Shown here: piece by piece, positions 9,668 through 17,889 of the stretch
Numbering within the stretch: the stretch's first letter is position 1
Layout: every line of letters starts with the position of its first letter
Source: Phocaeicola vulgatus ATCC 8482
GTDB lineage: Bacteria; Bacteroidota; Bacteroidia; Bacteroidales; Bacteroidaceae
Direction: 5' to 3'
Assembly: GCF_000012825.1 (NCBI RefSeq)
Contig: NC_009614.1
Coordinates: forward strand, 1,736,001 to 1,800,000
DNA length: 64,000 bases
Notes under the pieces: generated by a model
Database searches by the model: none
What the model saw: only the letters and a program-made list of their open reading frames with translations
What the model was told of the DNA's origin: nothing
Program-made: the position numbers and the translations under genes

Positions 9668-9925
9668 TCAATTCATTTTGGGTTTATTCGGGTTCTCATC
9701 TACTGCGCGCCACCAAAGGGTGTGGCGTTGCGTCAGTTTCTTAAAGGCATACAGACAGAAGCAAGTCCATCCAATGTTGATCGATATCCTCACTATTTTG
9801 TTGTCCAACAATGGATGTAACACAAGGAAATAGATGAATGAACTTACAAACAGAGTAGCTATCAGGCAAAGTATCAAATAAAAGATGCTTTTTCTTTTTG
9901 AGGGGAAAGTATTTTTTTCTTTCAT
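9668..9925 (-). CDS. Small two-TM membrane protein
   Basis: An 85-residue protein with a basic N-terminus (KEKNTFPSKRKS), two hydrophobic segments at about 14-36 and 44-60, and a charged C-terminal tail. I do not recognise a family. It lies between a DUF2975 gene (10-base gap) and the HTH regulator gene (3-base gap) and shares their direction, so it is most likely expressed and functions with the DUF2975 membrane proteins. Start ATG at 9925 is the only reasonable one. Confidence 0.7.
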   Translation of the reverse strand: MKEKNTFPSKRKSIFYLILCLIATLFVSSFIYFLVLHPLLDNKIVRISINIGWTCFCLYAFKKLTQRHTLWWRAVDENPNKPKMN

Positions 9926-9935
9926 GGCATTTTTC

Positions 9936-10583
9936 TTAAATGGTTAAATCCTGTTCTTCTTTCATTTTTGCCCCGATAGCAAATATCTCGGCAAAAAGAA
10001 TGGGAATTATCACAGCTACCCAGTCGGGAGAATAACCGGCGTAGCTGATGATTTTGTAGCCCGGCAGACTGATTTGCTCAACTGCTGCGTTTCCTACAAT
10101 CCATTCGTCAACAGCTATGAGGATTTCCAAGCTTGCACTGGTGTATGCAAACCAACGGAGGCGCCGTACATTGGCAGATGTAAATACTTCGCGGCGTGAG
10201 ATGGAAATGAGCAACCGGATCAATGAGCAGAAACCGATGAGAAAAAGGAATATTCCGGGTATGGCAAGTCCCATGACAAGGATGTGCCAGGCCGATGGCT
10301 TGGCATACGTTTCTATTTCAGTCACTGTGTAGGGGAGTGTCCAGTCCACGCGGTTGTTGCTCAGTGAATCGACAGTAGTTTCAGGTAACGGCTCTACATT
10401 CAGTTTGACTGAGGTTGCATGATGGGGTATAATGTGGCGTCCAGGCTCATATATTTCCATTGCACTGTTATGTCCATCTTCAAATCCTTTCTTGAAATCT
10501 CTCCAATTTTCATCCAATCCTCCAAAGAAGTTTGCAATGATGGCTATAATGGCTATGACACCTAATATTCTGAACTTGTTCAT
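9936..10583 (-). CDS. DUF2975 membrane protein (copy 1)
   Basis: A 215-residue protein with a hydrophobic N-terminal helix, a ~70-residue extracytoplasmic section (GLDENWRDFKKGFEDGHNSA onward) and three further membrane segments near 105-125, 140-160 and 185-205. The layout and C-terminal MKEEQDLTI match DUF2975, a family of unknown function coupled to YozG-like regulators. The upstream gene (10600-11247) is a paralogue of exactly the same length and the same last nine residues, so the pair arose by tandem duplication and then diverged strongly in the exposed loop. Confidence 0.8.
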   Translation of the reverse strand: MNKFRILGVIAIIAIIANFFGGLDENWRDFKKGFEDGHNSAMEIYEPGRHIIPHHATSVKLNVEPLPETTVDSLSNNRVDWTLPYTVTEIETYAKPSAWHILVMGLAIPGIFLFLIGFCSLIRLLISISRREVFTSANVRRLRWFAYTSASLEILIAVDEWIVGNAAVEQISLPGYKIISYAGYSPDWVAVIIPILFAEIFAIGAKMKEEQDLTI

Positions 10584-10599
10584 AGTCTGCTCTGTTTTT

Positions 10600-11247
10600 T
10601 TAAATGGTTAAATCTTGTTCTTCTTTCATCTTCAGTCCGATGGCAAATACTTCGGCTACCAGCAATGAAATGAATCCCAGAATGAGAGTCGCATCGGAAA
10701 AAGCAAAGGTATAGGAGAACTCGCATCCGTTGAGTTGCAACACTTGCGAAGCTTCATAATTTCCAATCACGATGGTAGCCAGCGTGCAGATAAACAAAAG
10801 TATCAATGCCCATCCTAACTTGCGCAGAAACTTCACATTCTTCCAGCTGAAGATATCACCGCGATTGATATTTCTGATCAAATAAAAGAACTGCAACAGG
10901 CAGAAAATTCCCGCTATCACCGAAATGAATGAGGCAATCCTGTTTAGTGCATGGAAGGTATCATTTTCTTTCGTTGGCGCCTCTACCATGCTTATAATCG
11001 GTATGATAGATGCCTGTTCTCCTGTCCTGACATTGGTTACACTTCCTGTCTTTTCAAGTAGATCGGTAGGAAGGGTGCAAATCATCTTATAATCGGAAAT
11101 GTGGATATCCTTTCCTTTTTCTACACTTTCGTATCCGGCTTTAAAGGCACTTGTGAAAGAATGGAACATGATGCTCACTGTCGTTGAGGTGGAAAGGAGC
11201 AAGGCGATAAGTACGCAGACGCAAAAGAGGTTGAGTTTTGTTTTCAT
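10600..11247 (-). CDS. DUF2975 membrane protein (copy 2)
   Basis: A 215-residue paralogue of the next gene downstream, with an N-terminal membrane helix, an exposed loop including KAGYESVEKGKDIHISDYKM, then three membrane segments with the conserved RGDIFSWKNVKFLRKLGW stretch between them. That basic segment (RGDIF...N..LR) is also visible in copy 1 as REVFTSANVRRLRW, which marks it as the cytoplasmic signature of the family. It ends MKEEQDLTI like its neighbour. Gaps to the flanking genes are 16 and 8 bases. Function unknown; it may form a hetero-oligomer with copy 1. Confidence 0.8.
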   Translation of the reverse strand: MKTKLNLFCVCVLIALLLSTSTTVSIMFHSFTSAFKAGYESVEKGKDIHISDYKMICTLPTDLLEKTGSVTNVRTGEQASIIPIISMVEAPTKENDTFHALNRIASFISVIAGIFCLLQFFYLIRNINRGDIFSWKNVKFLRKLGWALILLFICTLATIVIGNYEASQVLQLNGCEFSYTFAFSDATLILGFISLLVAEVFAIGLKMKEEQDLTI

Positions 11248-11255
11248 TGTTACAT

Positions 11256-12086
11256 TTATGCTTGTGTGTTAGTAATTTCAGAGGGTGTTCCCGGCTGTGG
11301 CAAATGTTTGTTCAGATAGAAATACATGCCGACTAGGATGATTATGGCGGCTGCCAAAAGGATGTAAGTAGGTGTGGCGCCAATCATATCAACCGTTTTT
11401 TCATTCAACTCTTCTTGGGTTGATGTAGCCATGGCAATGGTAGCCAGGGAGTTATTTAGAAAATGCCCTATCATTCCCGGCATAATGCTTCCTGTGCGGT
11501 AATAAAGCCATCCGAATACCAATCCCAGACAGAAGGCGAAAGGTACTTGCGCCGGATTGACATGGATGAGACCGAAAATGAGTGCTGACAGGAGGATTGC
11601 CATACCGGGTCTTTTTCCGGTTTGCAGGAAATGCCCTTCAATGGCTCCACGGAACAGCAACTCTTCTACCAGAGGTGCCATGACGGCAATGGCGATGATG
11701 CCGAATACATTGCGGCTCATTCCTATGAATGTGTCTTCCACTAGGTTGGGCAGTTCTATGAATTCGCTGGCTACATTGCAGATGAACATGGCTGCTATAA
11801 TGAAGGGAATACTCAATAAAATGGTTTTTGCAGGTACTTCAGTCCAGCTTGTCTTGTTGAATTGAACGTATTTAAAGTAGATCAGGTGCCAGATCATGGC
11901 TATTCCTGCCAGTACCATAACGAGTCCTGTCATAGAGGCTGTATTCTTACCTACGGCATAAGCCAGATTATCATTTTCTGAAATTTCGTTCATCACTTTA
12001 ATAATTCCCGCCGGAAGTCCTACCAGGAAGGTGAAAGCTAACTGATAAGCGAAGTAATAAAGTACTAATTTAATTGCGCGTCCCAT
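11256..12086 (-). CDS. CPBP family intramembrane metalloprotease (CAAX/Abi type)
   Basis: A 276-residue multi-pass protein with the three CPBP (Abi) motifs: EELLFRG in motif 1, FGLIHV in motif 2 and GHFLNNSL in motif 3. These supply the two glutamates and the histidine/asparagine residues of the glutamyl intramembrane protease site. Family members cleave prenylated proteins, bacteriocin-related peptides or regulatory membrane proteins; in this operon a membrane substrate such as a DUF2975 partner is possible but unproven. About eight membrane segments, length normal. It lies 8 bases upstream of DUF2975 copy 2. Confidence 0.88.
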   Translation of the reverse strand: MGRAIKLVLYYFAYQLAFTFLVGLPAGIIKVMNEISENDNLAYAVGKNTASMTGLVMVLAGIAMIWHLIYFKYVQFNKTSWTEVPAKTILLSIPFIIAAMFICNVASEFIELPNLVEDTFIGMSRNVFGIIAIAVMAPLVEELLFRGAIEGHFLQTGKRPGMAILLSALIFGLIHVNPAQVPFAFCLGLVFGWLYYRTGSIMPGMIGHFLNNSLATIAMATSTQEELNEKTVDMIGATPTYILLAAAIIILVGMYFYLNKHLPQPGTPSEITNTQA

Positions 12087-12258
12087 AATAGAATGTTTAT
12101 TGGTTTAAAATGGATTTGAATTAAGGGGTAGGACGGACTTCCGTATCCGTCCTGAGGGTATCTGTTTCTTTAAGTAAGCATCCTTGGGTTTCTCCTTGGT
12201 GCGATCAAAATCATGGTTGTTTTCATCTGGTTGTCTTTTAAATTTGGTTGATTTGTTT

Positions 12259-12558
12259 TTAGTTCATCAAGTGAGCAATGGCATGTTTGCATGGAACGTA
12301 CCAATGGTTCATGAATAGGATAAGAAATGCTAAAATAAGGATAATTGCGCTTTTTTGTTGTGCTCTTTGGGCCAGTGGGGTGTTGACAGGAATCTTGGTC
12401 AGGACCAGTCTTCCCAAAGCTATTCCCAAAAGCATACCCAAGCCTAATCCTATTTGCGGATATAAAAATCCGACCATCATTCCTATGTACATTCCTATGG
12501 TTTGCCACAGGCTGGTCGCATTCTTATTTTGGGTTTGTGTTTCATTCAAAGTTTCCAT
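12259..12558 (-). CDS. Small membrane protein, unrecognised
   Basis: A 99-residue protein: a polar N-terminus (METLNETQTQNKNATSLW), two closely spaced Gly/Leu-rich membrane segments with repeats of GLGLGMLLGIALGR type, a positively charged hinge (LTKIPVNTPLAQRAQQKSA), and a third hydrophobic segment. Its ATG shares bases with the stop of the upstream DUF3836 gene (TAATG), indicating translational coupling. The 172-base gap after it, before the CPBP gene, contains no convincing terminator, so the operon may continue through it. Confidence 0.7.
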   Translation of the reverse strand: METLNETQTQNKNATSLWQTIGMYIGMMVGFLYPQIGLGLGMLLGIALGRLVLTKIPVNTPLAQRAQQKSAIILILAFLILFMNHWYVPCKHAIAHLMN

Positions 12559-12977
12559 TACTTTTTGTTTTGTGTGTCGGCCAACAAGTTTGCGTTGTTG
12601 CCTTCACGGTAAATACTTTCTTGTTTGTTATGGTTGAAAGTGCTCTCTTTGGCGTTCCATTCAGCGTAGTTGAGTTTGATTTCATAGACTCCGGGAGTTA
12701 CGGTAAGCAGATAGGCCGGCTTCCACAGTTCCCGGTAAGCATCCCAGCGATAAGCTTTTTTCTCAATTACCTGACCATTTTCATCGTGTTTGTACTCATA
12801 CTTCAGTTTGCGTGTCAATGTTTTGCCGTCTTCATTCAGTGTGTACACGGTTGTGTTTGTGTCATTCTGACCGTAGATGTACTTTGTGTTTCCTGTTTGT
12901 GCGTTTGCTGTTGTTGTACAACTCATCATTACTACTGCAATTGCTGCTAAAACTGATTTTAATACTGACTTTTTCAT
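12558..12977 (-). CDS. DUF3836 secreted protein
   Basis: A 139-residue exported protein. The first ~26 residues are a signal sequence with possible lipobox (VVMMSC), although cleavage after TTANAQ by signal peptidase I is equally plausible. The body is repetitive in Tyr, Lys and Asn (TLTRKLKYEYKHDENGQVIE), matching DUF3836, a Bacteroides-restricted family of unknown role. It is the promoter-proximal gene of the DUF2975/HTH operon and overlaps the next gene by TAATG. An extracytoplasmic component at the head of the operon suggests the system acts at or senses the envelope. Confidence 0.78.
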   Translation of the reverse strand: MKKSVLKSVLAAIAVVMMSCTTTANAQTGNTKYIYGQNDTNTTVYTLNEDGKTLTRKLKYEYKHDENGQVIEKKAYRWDAYRELWKPAYLLTVTPGVYEIKLNYAEWNAKESTFNHNKQESIYREGNNANLLADTQNKK

Positions 12978-13033
12978 TTTTACTTCGTGTTTTAATGTTT
13001 GTGTTTATTCTTTCTTGTTTCTCGATATTCATT

Positions 13034-13048
13034 TATCGTTTATCGATA
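13034..13048. promoter_or_regulatory. Operator-like palindrome O1 (TATCG-N5-CGATA)
   Basis: TATCG TTTAT CGATA. It covers the expected transcription start of the leftward operon, just downstream of the -7 box. The same arrangement recurs at 13099-13113. Probable site for the operon's own HTH regulator (inferred). Confidence 0.6.
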
Positions 13049-13050
13049 TG

Positions 13051-13080
13051 CAAATGTATATCTTATTTTGATACTACAAA
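13051..13080 (-). promoter_or_regulatory. Promoter of the DUF3836-DUF2975-HTH operon
   Basis: On the minus strand TTTG (13080-13077) is followed after 18 bases by TACATTTG (13058-13051), both matching the Bacteroides consensus. It is 74 bases upstream of the DUF3836 start. Operator-like palindromes flank it on both sides. Confidence 0.68.
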
Positions 13081-13098
13081 AGAAAAACGAAAAAAAAA

Positions 13099-13113
13099 TA
13101 TCGAAAAACGATA
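13099..13113. promoter_or_regulatory. Operator-like palindrome O2 (TATCG-N5-CGATA)
   Basis: TATCG AAAAA CGATA, same arms and spacer length as O1, centred 65 bases from it and just upstream of the -33 element. The rest of the 378-base gap 12978-13355 shows no credible gene. Confidence 0.6.
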
Positions 13114-13355
13114 AAAATATATCTTTTTTCGTGCTTTGTAGGATGGAAGTGTATGAAGAAACAGATTTTATGCAAGAAGTGACTGGTATCGGTGAATTAA
13201 TTCTTCCGATAGCGTTTGCGTTCACTGGCAGGGGCGATTTTGTCTGCCCTAATACATGGAATGAACTGTTTTCGAGCAGGCAAAACTGACTGTAAACGAA
13301 GATGTGTAGAAAGAGTAGTTTGAAAGGGGGAAGGCTGTACAATGCTCCCTTGTAT

Positions 13356-14276
13356 TTAGAGAAGAATTCTGGCCGTTTTTTCCCGGTCTTTATGCATTTG
13401 GGCAATGAGTGCATCTATAGTGTCATATTTTTCTTCAGGGCGAAGATACTTTACGAACTCAATGCGCATTTCTTTGTGGTAGATATTCTCCGAAAAATTG
13501 AGGATGTTCACTTCAATACTTAAATTGTTGCCGTTATTGATAGTAGGGCGGTGTCCTATGTTCAACATTCCTGCCCATTTTTTTCCTTCCACATATACAT
13601 ATACTGCATAAACTCCTTCCGAGGGAATTAACTTGTCGCTACAATCCACTTGCAGGTTAGCTGTAGGGAATCCTATTTTTCTGCCTACTTTGTAGCCATC
13701 TACCACTGTTCCATCCAGATAGTAGTTATACCCCAGGAATTTGGCAGCCTGACTTACTTCACCTTCTTTTAATAGTTGGCGGATGACTGAAGAGCTGATT
13801 TTGCCCTCTTTGTCTGTGTAAGCTCGCGCGCGTACTATATATATGTTCAGTTCCTCACCATAACGGCAATAATCTTCAAAATTTTCACTGCGGTTGTGAC
13901 CGAAACGATGGTCGTAGCCTATAACTAATGTATGGATATTGAACTTGTTACGTAGCAACTGCATAAACTCTCGAGCCGAAAACAGTGAAAGTTCCTGTGT
14001 AAAAGGGAGAAGAAAGCAGTAATCTACTTGCATCGTTTCCAATAATTCGAGTTTCTCTGTTGGTGAAGAAAGTAATTGCGGACGATAAGCGGTTTGTATC
14101 ACTTGTCTGGGATGTACAGGAAAAGTGATCAATGCAGAATATAACCCATCCTTGGCAGCGACCTCTTTTACTTGATTAATAAGAAAGCGGTGTCCGCGAT
14201 GCACTCCATCGAAGAAGCCGATAGTGGCAACTGAAGGAGGCAATGTTTGATGGTTTATATCTGATATTATTTTCAT
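13356..14276 (-). CDS. ribF: Bifunctional riboflavin kinase / FAD synthetase
   Basis: RibF phosphorylates riboflavin to FMN and adenylates FMN to FAD in the cytoplasm. The 306-residue protein shows the N-terminal nucleotidyltransferase domain (ATIGFFDGVHRGH with the HxGH-like site; then YDHRFGHNRSEN and the SSSVIR motif near 165) and the C-terminal kinase domain (GYKVGRKIGFPTANL, then GVYAVYVYVEGKKW and the NIGHRPTI loop). Length is normal. Its ATG overlaps the stop of the upstream HAD gene (TAATG), so the two are translationally coupled. I see no FMN riboswitch upstream. Confidence 0.96.
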   Translation of the reverse strand: MKIISDINHQTLPPSVATIGFFDGVHRGHRFLINQVKEVAAKDGLYSALITFPVHPRQVIQTAYRPQLLSSPTEKLELLETMQVDYCFLLPFTQELSLFSAREFMQLLRNKFNIHTLVIGYDHRFGHNRSENFEDYCRYGEELNIYIVRARAYTDKEGKISSSVIRQLLKEGEVSQAAKFLGYNYYLDGTVVDGYKVGRKIGFPTANLQVDCSDKLIPSEGVYAVYVYVEGKKWAGMLNIGHRPTINNGNNLSIEVNILNFSENIYHKEMRIEFVKYLRPEEKYDTIDALIAQMHKDREKTARILL

Positions 14277-14890
14277 TATTCAAAAAGTGAACTTAAATCT
14301 TCTCCAATATGGTAATGATAGGACTGTATGCCAAGCGATATTGCTGCCTGGCAATTGATTGCCGAGTCATCTATAAAAAACGTTTCTTCGGGCAAGATGT
14401 TTGCTTCTTTCATCATTTGCTCATAAATGTCTTTTTCCGGTTTGGCCTTGTGCATTTCAAAAGACAGAAAAATATCTTCAAAAAAGTCATTTACACGGAA
14501 TCCCCGATAACAGAACATTTGCTCACAGGCATAATCCCAATGTATCCGGTTGGTATTACTAAGCAGGTAAACCATATAATGTTCGCGTAACTTTAGCAAT
14601 AAGTCCAGCTTTTCACGAGGAATATCAAGTAGCATCAGGTTCCACATATCATCAATTTCATGGTCGGACAGGGCTTCGCTGACCTCCTTACGAATGGCTT
14701 TCCGGAATTCTTCCGGGCTGATTTCACCCAATTCAAATTGGGAAAAGAAACCTTTTCCCCTGAACTGGCATGCCTGTTTCTCTATATCTCGAAATCCTGC
14801 TTTACGAAAAGCATTCAGGCAATTGTCAAAATCCAGATTTATTAATACTCCTCCTAAATCAAAAACGACATTTTTAATCTTACTGTCCAT
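14276..14890 (-). CDS. HAD-family phosphatase, YihX-like
   Basis: A 204-residue HAD-IA hydrolase with motif I FDLGGVLINLD, cap region with FELGEISPEEFRKA, motif II LSNTNRIH, motif III lysine in HKAKPEKDIYEQM and motif IV FIDDSAINCQAA. As in YihX-type enzymes the second Asp of DxD is Gly, yet this subfamily still hydrolyses sugar phosphates. Coupling to ribF (overlapping stop/start) raises the possibility that it dephosphorylates a riboflavin-pathway intermediate, but the glucose-1-phosphatase resemblance argues for a general phosphatase. 27 bases separate it from the upstream ATPase gene. Confidence 0.87.
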   Translation of the reverse strand: MDSKIKNVVFDLGGVLINLDFDNCLNAFRKAGFRDIEKQACQFRGKGFFSQFELGEISPEEFRKAIRKEVSEALSDHEIDDMWNLMLLDIPREKLDLLLKLREHYMVYLLSNTNRIHWDYACEQMFCYRGFRVNDFFEDIFLSFEMHKAKPEKDIYEQMMKEANILPEETFFIDDSAINCQAAISLGIQSYHYHIGEDLSSLFE

Positions 14891-14917
14891 AACTCTTTAT
14901 GTGCTTTATTCTCTTTT

Positions 14918-17548
14918 TTAGTCTTTTTTCTGTATTCGTTTTATCCAACGGTAGATTTCACCAATCCACAATACGAATGACGTTCCTGCGATAATATAAA
15001 CCCAAGTCATGAAATTCATAGGTTCGGTACGGAACACTTTACCTCCGAACTCGACAATCAGAATTTGTCCGACTAAAATAATGATAGCCACACTTAGCAT
15101 GCCTAATGCATGACGGGAATCCTTGAATACAGAATGGTTGGTCCCGAAAACACTGGCATTAAATAGATTCCAGAATTGCAGCATCACGAAGATCGTGAAG
15201 AATTGCGTCAAAGCTTGTCCTACTAAATCTGCTGGCATCTGTTTGATAATGACAATTAATGTCATCAGTATGGCAAGGAAGCAGAAGCCTACACCTAGTA
15301 TATTTTTACGCATGGCTTTAGTGATGATGAAATCATCGGTCTTGCGTGGCTTTTCATTCATGACGTCTGCACTGGGGGGAATAGATGCTAAGGCCATGGC
15401 GGCAAAAGTGTCCATAATAAGATTTACCCAAAGCATTTGTGTTACGGTCAGTGGTAGTTCTGTACCAAAGAAAGCCCCTAATAAAACACTGGCTAATGCG
15501 ACTACGTTGATAGTCAGCTGGAATACGATGAAACGCTGAATGTTTTTGTAAAGAGAGCGTCCCCACATTACTGCGGTAGCGATACTGTGGAACGAGTCAT
15601 CCAATAGGGTTATGTCACTTGCTTCCTTGGCTACTGACGTACCGGTTCCCATAGAAAGACCTACTTGAGCGTGATTCAGTGCAGGAGCATCGTTTGTTCC
15701 GTCTCCGGTTACTGCTACTACGGCTCCTTTTTGCTGTAACAGTTGGACCAGACGTTGCTTGTCCATAGGACGCGCACGACTCATTACTTTCAAGTCAAGT
15801 ACGCGGTCCAGAGCTTCTTCATCGCTTAATGCAGCAAACTCTACCCCTGTTATGCGGTTCCGGTCTGTATCTTCAGGTTTCCATAGCCCTATTTGGCGGG
15901 CAATTTCGGTAGCTGTTCCCGGGGTGTCGCCTGTAACAATTTTCACACCGATACCTGCCGACTGACATTTCTGTACGGCTTCCGGTACATCCGGACGAAT
16001 AGGGTCGCTGATAGCTACGATACCTAGGAAAATCATATTCCCTTCATTGACTAGTTCGGCACAATCGTTACCGGAGTCTTCGGGGATAAATTTATAAGCT
16101 AATCCTAAAGTACGCATTGCCTTGTTCTGATAGGCCAGCAGATCGGCATTGTAATGAGCCTGTTCCTCGGAAGAGAGGTTGCATTTTCTCATCACAATTT
16201 CGGGAGCTCCTTTTATATAGAGTACCTTTTTCTGCTGGATAGGTGAATCTACTAATGTAGCCATATACTTACGTTCTGTAGAGAAAGTAAGTTGATTGAT
16301 AACTTTTGCATTTTCACGTAATTCCAAATAGTTCTTGCCCTGTTCATTTAGCCAAAGCAATAAGGCTATTTCAGTAGGATTACCTACTCCGGATGGTTTC
16401 TTGTTTTCTCCTGTTTCTTCAAGGAAAGCTGTGGAGTTGGCACTGATCCCTTCAGCTATTAAATCTGCTTTGGTGGCATCAAGTTTCGCTTCATGTACCT
16501 GCATCAGGTTTTGTGTCAATGTACCTGTTTTGTCGGTGCAGATCACAGTAATGGCCCCCATTGTTTCACAAGCATGCATTTTACGTACCAGATTATTGGT
16601 TTTCAGCATACGGCGCATATTTAGTGCAAGACTTAAGGTGACACTCATCGGTAAGCCTTCAGGAACGGCTACTACAATTAAAGTGACAGCCATCATGAAA
16701 TATTTCAATACAATGCGGGCTATTGCCATCCACCCATGCCAGTCTGTTATTTCATTTACGCTGAGGTAGGAGTAAAGGTCTTTAGCTGTGAAAACGATAA
16801 AGGTAAGCGTGGCAATGGTAAAACCTATTTTTCCGATGAAACCCGCCAATTTTGTCAATTGGATATTCAATGGAGTCTCTTCTTCACTTTGTTCGGTGGC
16901 CTGACGTGCTACCTTACCTATTTCGGTGGAATCACCCACACGTTCTACCTTCATTATTCCATGTCCGTCAACTACTGTGGTGCCACGCATCACTTCATTG
17001 CTGGGATAAGTGGCTTCTTCATCAAATAGTTCTTCATGGATGGTTTTATTGACCATTAATTCTCCTGTCAAGTTGGATTCATTCACTTGCAGGGAAATAG
17101 CTTCCAGCAAGATTCCGTCGGCAGGAATCTCCTCACCGGTATTCAAAACTACGATATCACCTACTACAATCTCCTTACGGGGAATTTCCCGTACTTTCCC
17201 ATTTCTGATTACTGTAACTGGTGTTTCTTCGCCTACAGCGTTCAGTAAGTCAAACTTCTTATTCGCATCGTATTCAAAGTAGAATCCGATACCGGTTGCC
17301 AGAAAAATAGCAAAGAAAATGCCGATTGTTTCCGCATACTCATTTTCAATAATGGCAATCACTAAGGAAAAGAATGCTGCGACTAAAAGAATACGTATAA
17401 CCGGGTCGCGGAACTTTTCCAGATAAAGTTTCCACATGGAAGGACGTTTGGGAGGTGTCAAGAGGTTATTCCCATACTTCTCTCTACTGATAAGGACTTC
17501 TTTGTCCGAAAGCCCTGTTAGGGCTGTTTCCTGTTTTTTTTGTGCCAT
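14918..17548 (-). CDS. Calcium-translocating P-type ATPase (PMCA type)
   Basis: An inner-membrane P2-type ATPase of 876 residues that exports cations, by family probably Ca2+. Visible landmarks: cation-ATPase N-terminal domain (LTGLSDKEVLISREKYG), actuator motif TGE in NLTGELMVN, M4 PEGLPMSVTLSLA with the ion-binding Glu, phosphorylation loop CTDKTGTLTQN, hinge GDGTNDAPALNHAQVG, and six C-terminal membrane segments. I take ATG 17548 over an in-frame TTG twelve bases upstream. It leads a transcript with the HAD and ribF genes. Substrate is inferred from family likeness; Mn2+ is possible. Confidence 0.93.
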   Translation of the reverse strand: MAQKKQETALTGLSDKEVLISREKYGNNLLTPPKRPSMWKLYLEKFRDPVIRILLVAAFFSLVIAIIENEYAETIGIFFAIFLATGIGFYFEYDANKKFDLLNAVGEETPVTVIRNGKVREIPRKEIVVGDIVVLNTGEEIPADGILLEAISLQVNESNLTGELMVNKTIHEELFDEEATYPSNEVMRGTTVVDGHGIMKVERVGDSTEIGKVARQATEQSEEETPLNIQLTKLAGFIGKIGFTIATLTFIVFTAKDLYSYLSVNEITDWHGWMAIARIVLKYFMMAVTLIVVAVPEGLPMSVTLSLALNMRRMLKTNNLVRKMHACETMGAITVICTDKTGTLTQNLMQVHEAKLDATKADLIAEGISANSTAFLEETGENKKPSGVGNPTEIALLLWLNEQGKNYLELRENAKVINQLTFSTERKYMATLVDSPIQQKKVLYIKGAPEIVMRKCNLSSEEQAHYNADLLAYQNKAMRTLGLAYKFIPEDSGNDCAELVNEGNMIFLGIVAISDPIRPDVPEAVQKCQSAGIGVKIVTGDTPGTATEIARQIGLWKPEDTDRNRITGVEFAALSDEEALDRVLDLKVMSRARPMDKQRLVQLLQQKGAVVAVTGDGTNDAPALNHAQVGLSMGTGTSVAKEASDITLLDDSFHSIATAVMWGRSLYKNIQRFIVFQLTINVVALASVLLGAFFGTELPLTVTQMLWVNLIMDTFAAMALASIPPSADVMNEKPRKTDDFIITKAMRKNILGVGFCFLAILMTLIVIIKQMPADLVGQALTQFFTIFVMLQFWNLFNASVFGTNHSVFKDSRHALGMLSVAIIILVGQILIVEFGGKVFRTEPMNFMTWVYIIAGTSFVLWIGEIYRWIKRIQKKD

Positions 17549-17577
17549 ACGGCTTAGCAAAATTAATTAATGGTGCA

Positions 17578-17585
17578 CAAAAATA
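17578..17585 (-). promoter_or_regulatory. Promoter -7 box for the Ca2+-ATPase operon
   Basis: Minus-strand TATTTTTG fits TAnnTTTG, 30 bases before the ATPase ATG. No good -33 element is visible. Confidence 0.5.
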
Positions 17586-17646
17586 CAATTTATATCCTTA
17601 CGAATAAGGGAATTAAATCTTTTTATCAAAATTTGGGCGATAAATC

Positions 17647-17677
17647 TTGCAAGTTTCAAGGGAATATACTACTTTTG
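17647..17677 (+). promoter_or_regulatory. Promoter of the CAT-anticodon tRNA
   Basis: TTG at 17647-17649, a 20-base spacer, then TACTTTTG at 17670-17677, a near-ideal Bacteroides promoter 27 bases before the tRNA. Confidence 0.72.
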
Positions 17678-17703
17678 CACCTGCTAACAGGAAATTGTGG
17701 CAC

Positions 17704-17777
17704 GGACTTGTAGCTCAGTTGGTTAGAGCAACAGACTCATAATCTGGAGGTCCCTGGTTCAAGCCCAGGCTGGTCCA
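17704..17777 (+). tRNA. tRNA with anticodon CAT (tRNA-Met, elongator type)
   Basis: 74 bases fold as a cloverleaf: acceptor GGACTTG with CTGGTCC (one U-U mismatch and one G-U), D arm GCTC/GAGC, anticodon loop CTCATAA at 17736-17742 with anticodon CAT, and T arm CCTGG/CCAGG around TTCAAGC. The 3' CCA is not encoded. It lacks initiator tRNA features in the anticodon stem. A lysidine-modified tRNA-Ile2 also reads CAT in the gene and cannot be fully excluded by eye. Confidence 0.92.
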
Positions 17778-17783
17778 CAAACT

Positions 17784-17818
17784 AAAAGGCTGATTCCTAA
17801 CGGAATACAGCCTTTTTT
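17784..17818 (+). terminator. Rho-independent terminator of the tRNA
   Basis: Stem AAAGGCTG-ATTCC with GGAAT-A-CAGCCTTT around a TAAC loop, followed by a T run. It directly follows the tRNA. Confidence 0.85.
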
Positions 17819-17828
17819 GTTTGCAGAC

Positions 17829-17853
17829 CCTCCAGATATAAATCTGTTGCTCT
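17829..17853 (-). repeat. Inverted degenerate copy of the tRNA anticodon arm
   Basis: The reverse complement reads AGAGCAACAGA, six loop bases, TCTGGAGG. The tRNA at 17725-17750 has the same 11- and 8-base flanks around its 7-base anticodon loop. The copy is in opposite orientation, about 80 bases from the original. Confidence 0.6.
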
Positions 17854-17889
17854 TGGTTGATTTACTCCTAATATATAGCTGTTGTTTCA

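Noticed and set aside
12170-12508. 112-residue leftward frame overlapping the small membrane protein gene
   Set aside because: It is out of frame with the hydrophobic protein that is coupled to the DUF3836 gene and shows no domain.
13040-13414. 124-residue leftward open frame in the gap before ribF
   Set aside because: Composition is low-complexity (Phe, Ser, Lys), it runs through the operator/promoter region and overlaps the end of ribF out of frame. No family likeness.
13356-14900. Possible FMN riboswitch controlling ribF
   Set aside because: No RFN-like conserved elements upstream; ribF starts inside the stop of the HAD gene and is transcribed with it.
17704-17777. Initiator tRNA-fMet
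   Set aside because: The anticodon stem lacks the three G-C pairs of initiators and the acceptor end pairs G1-C72; elongator Met (or Ile2) fits better.
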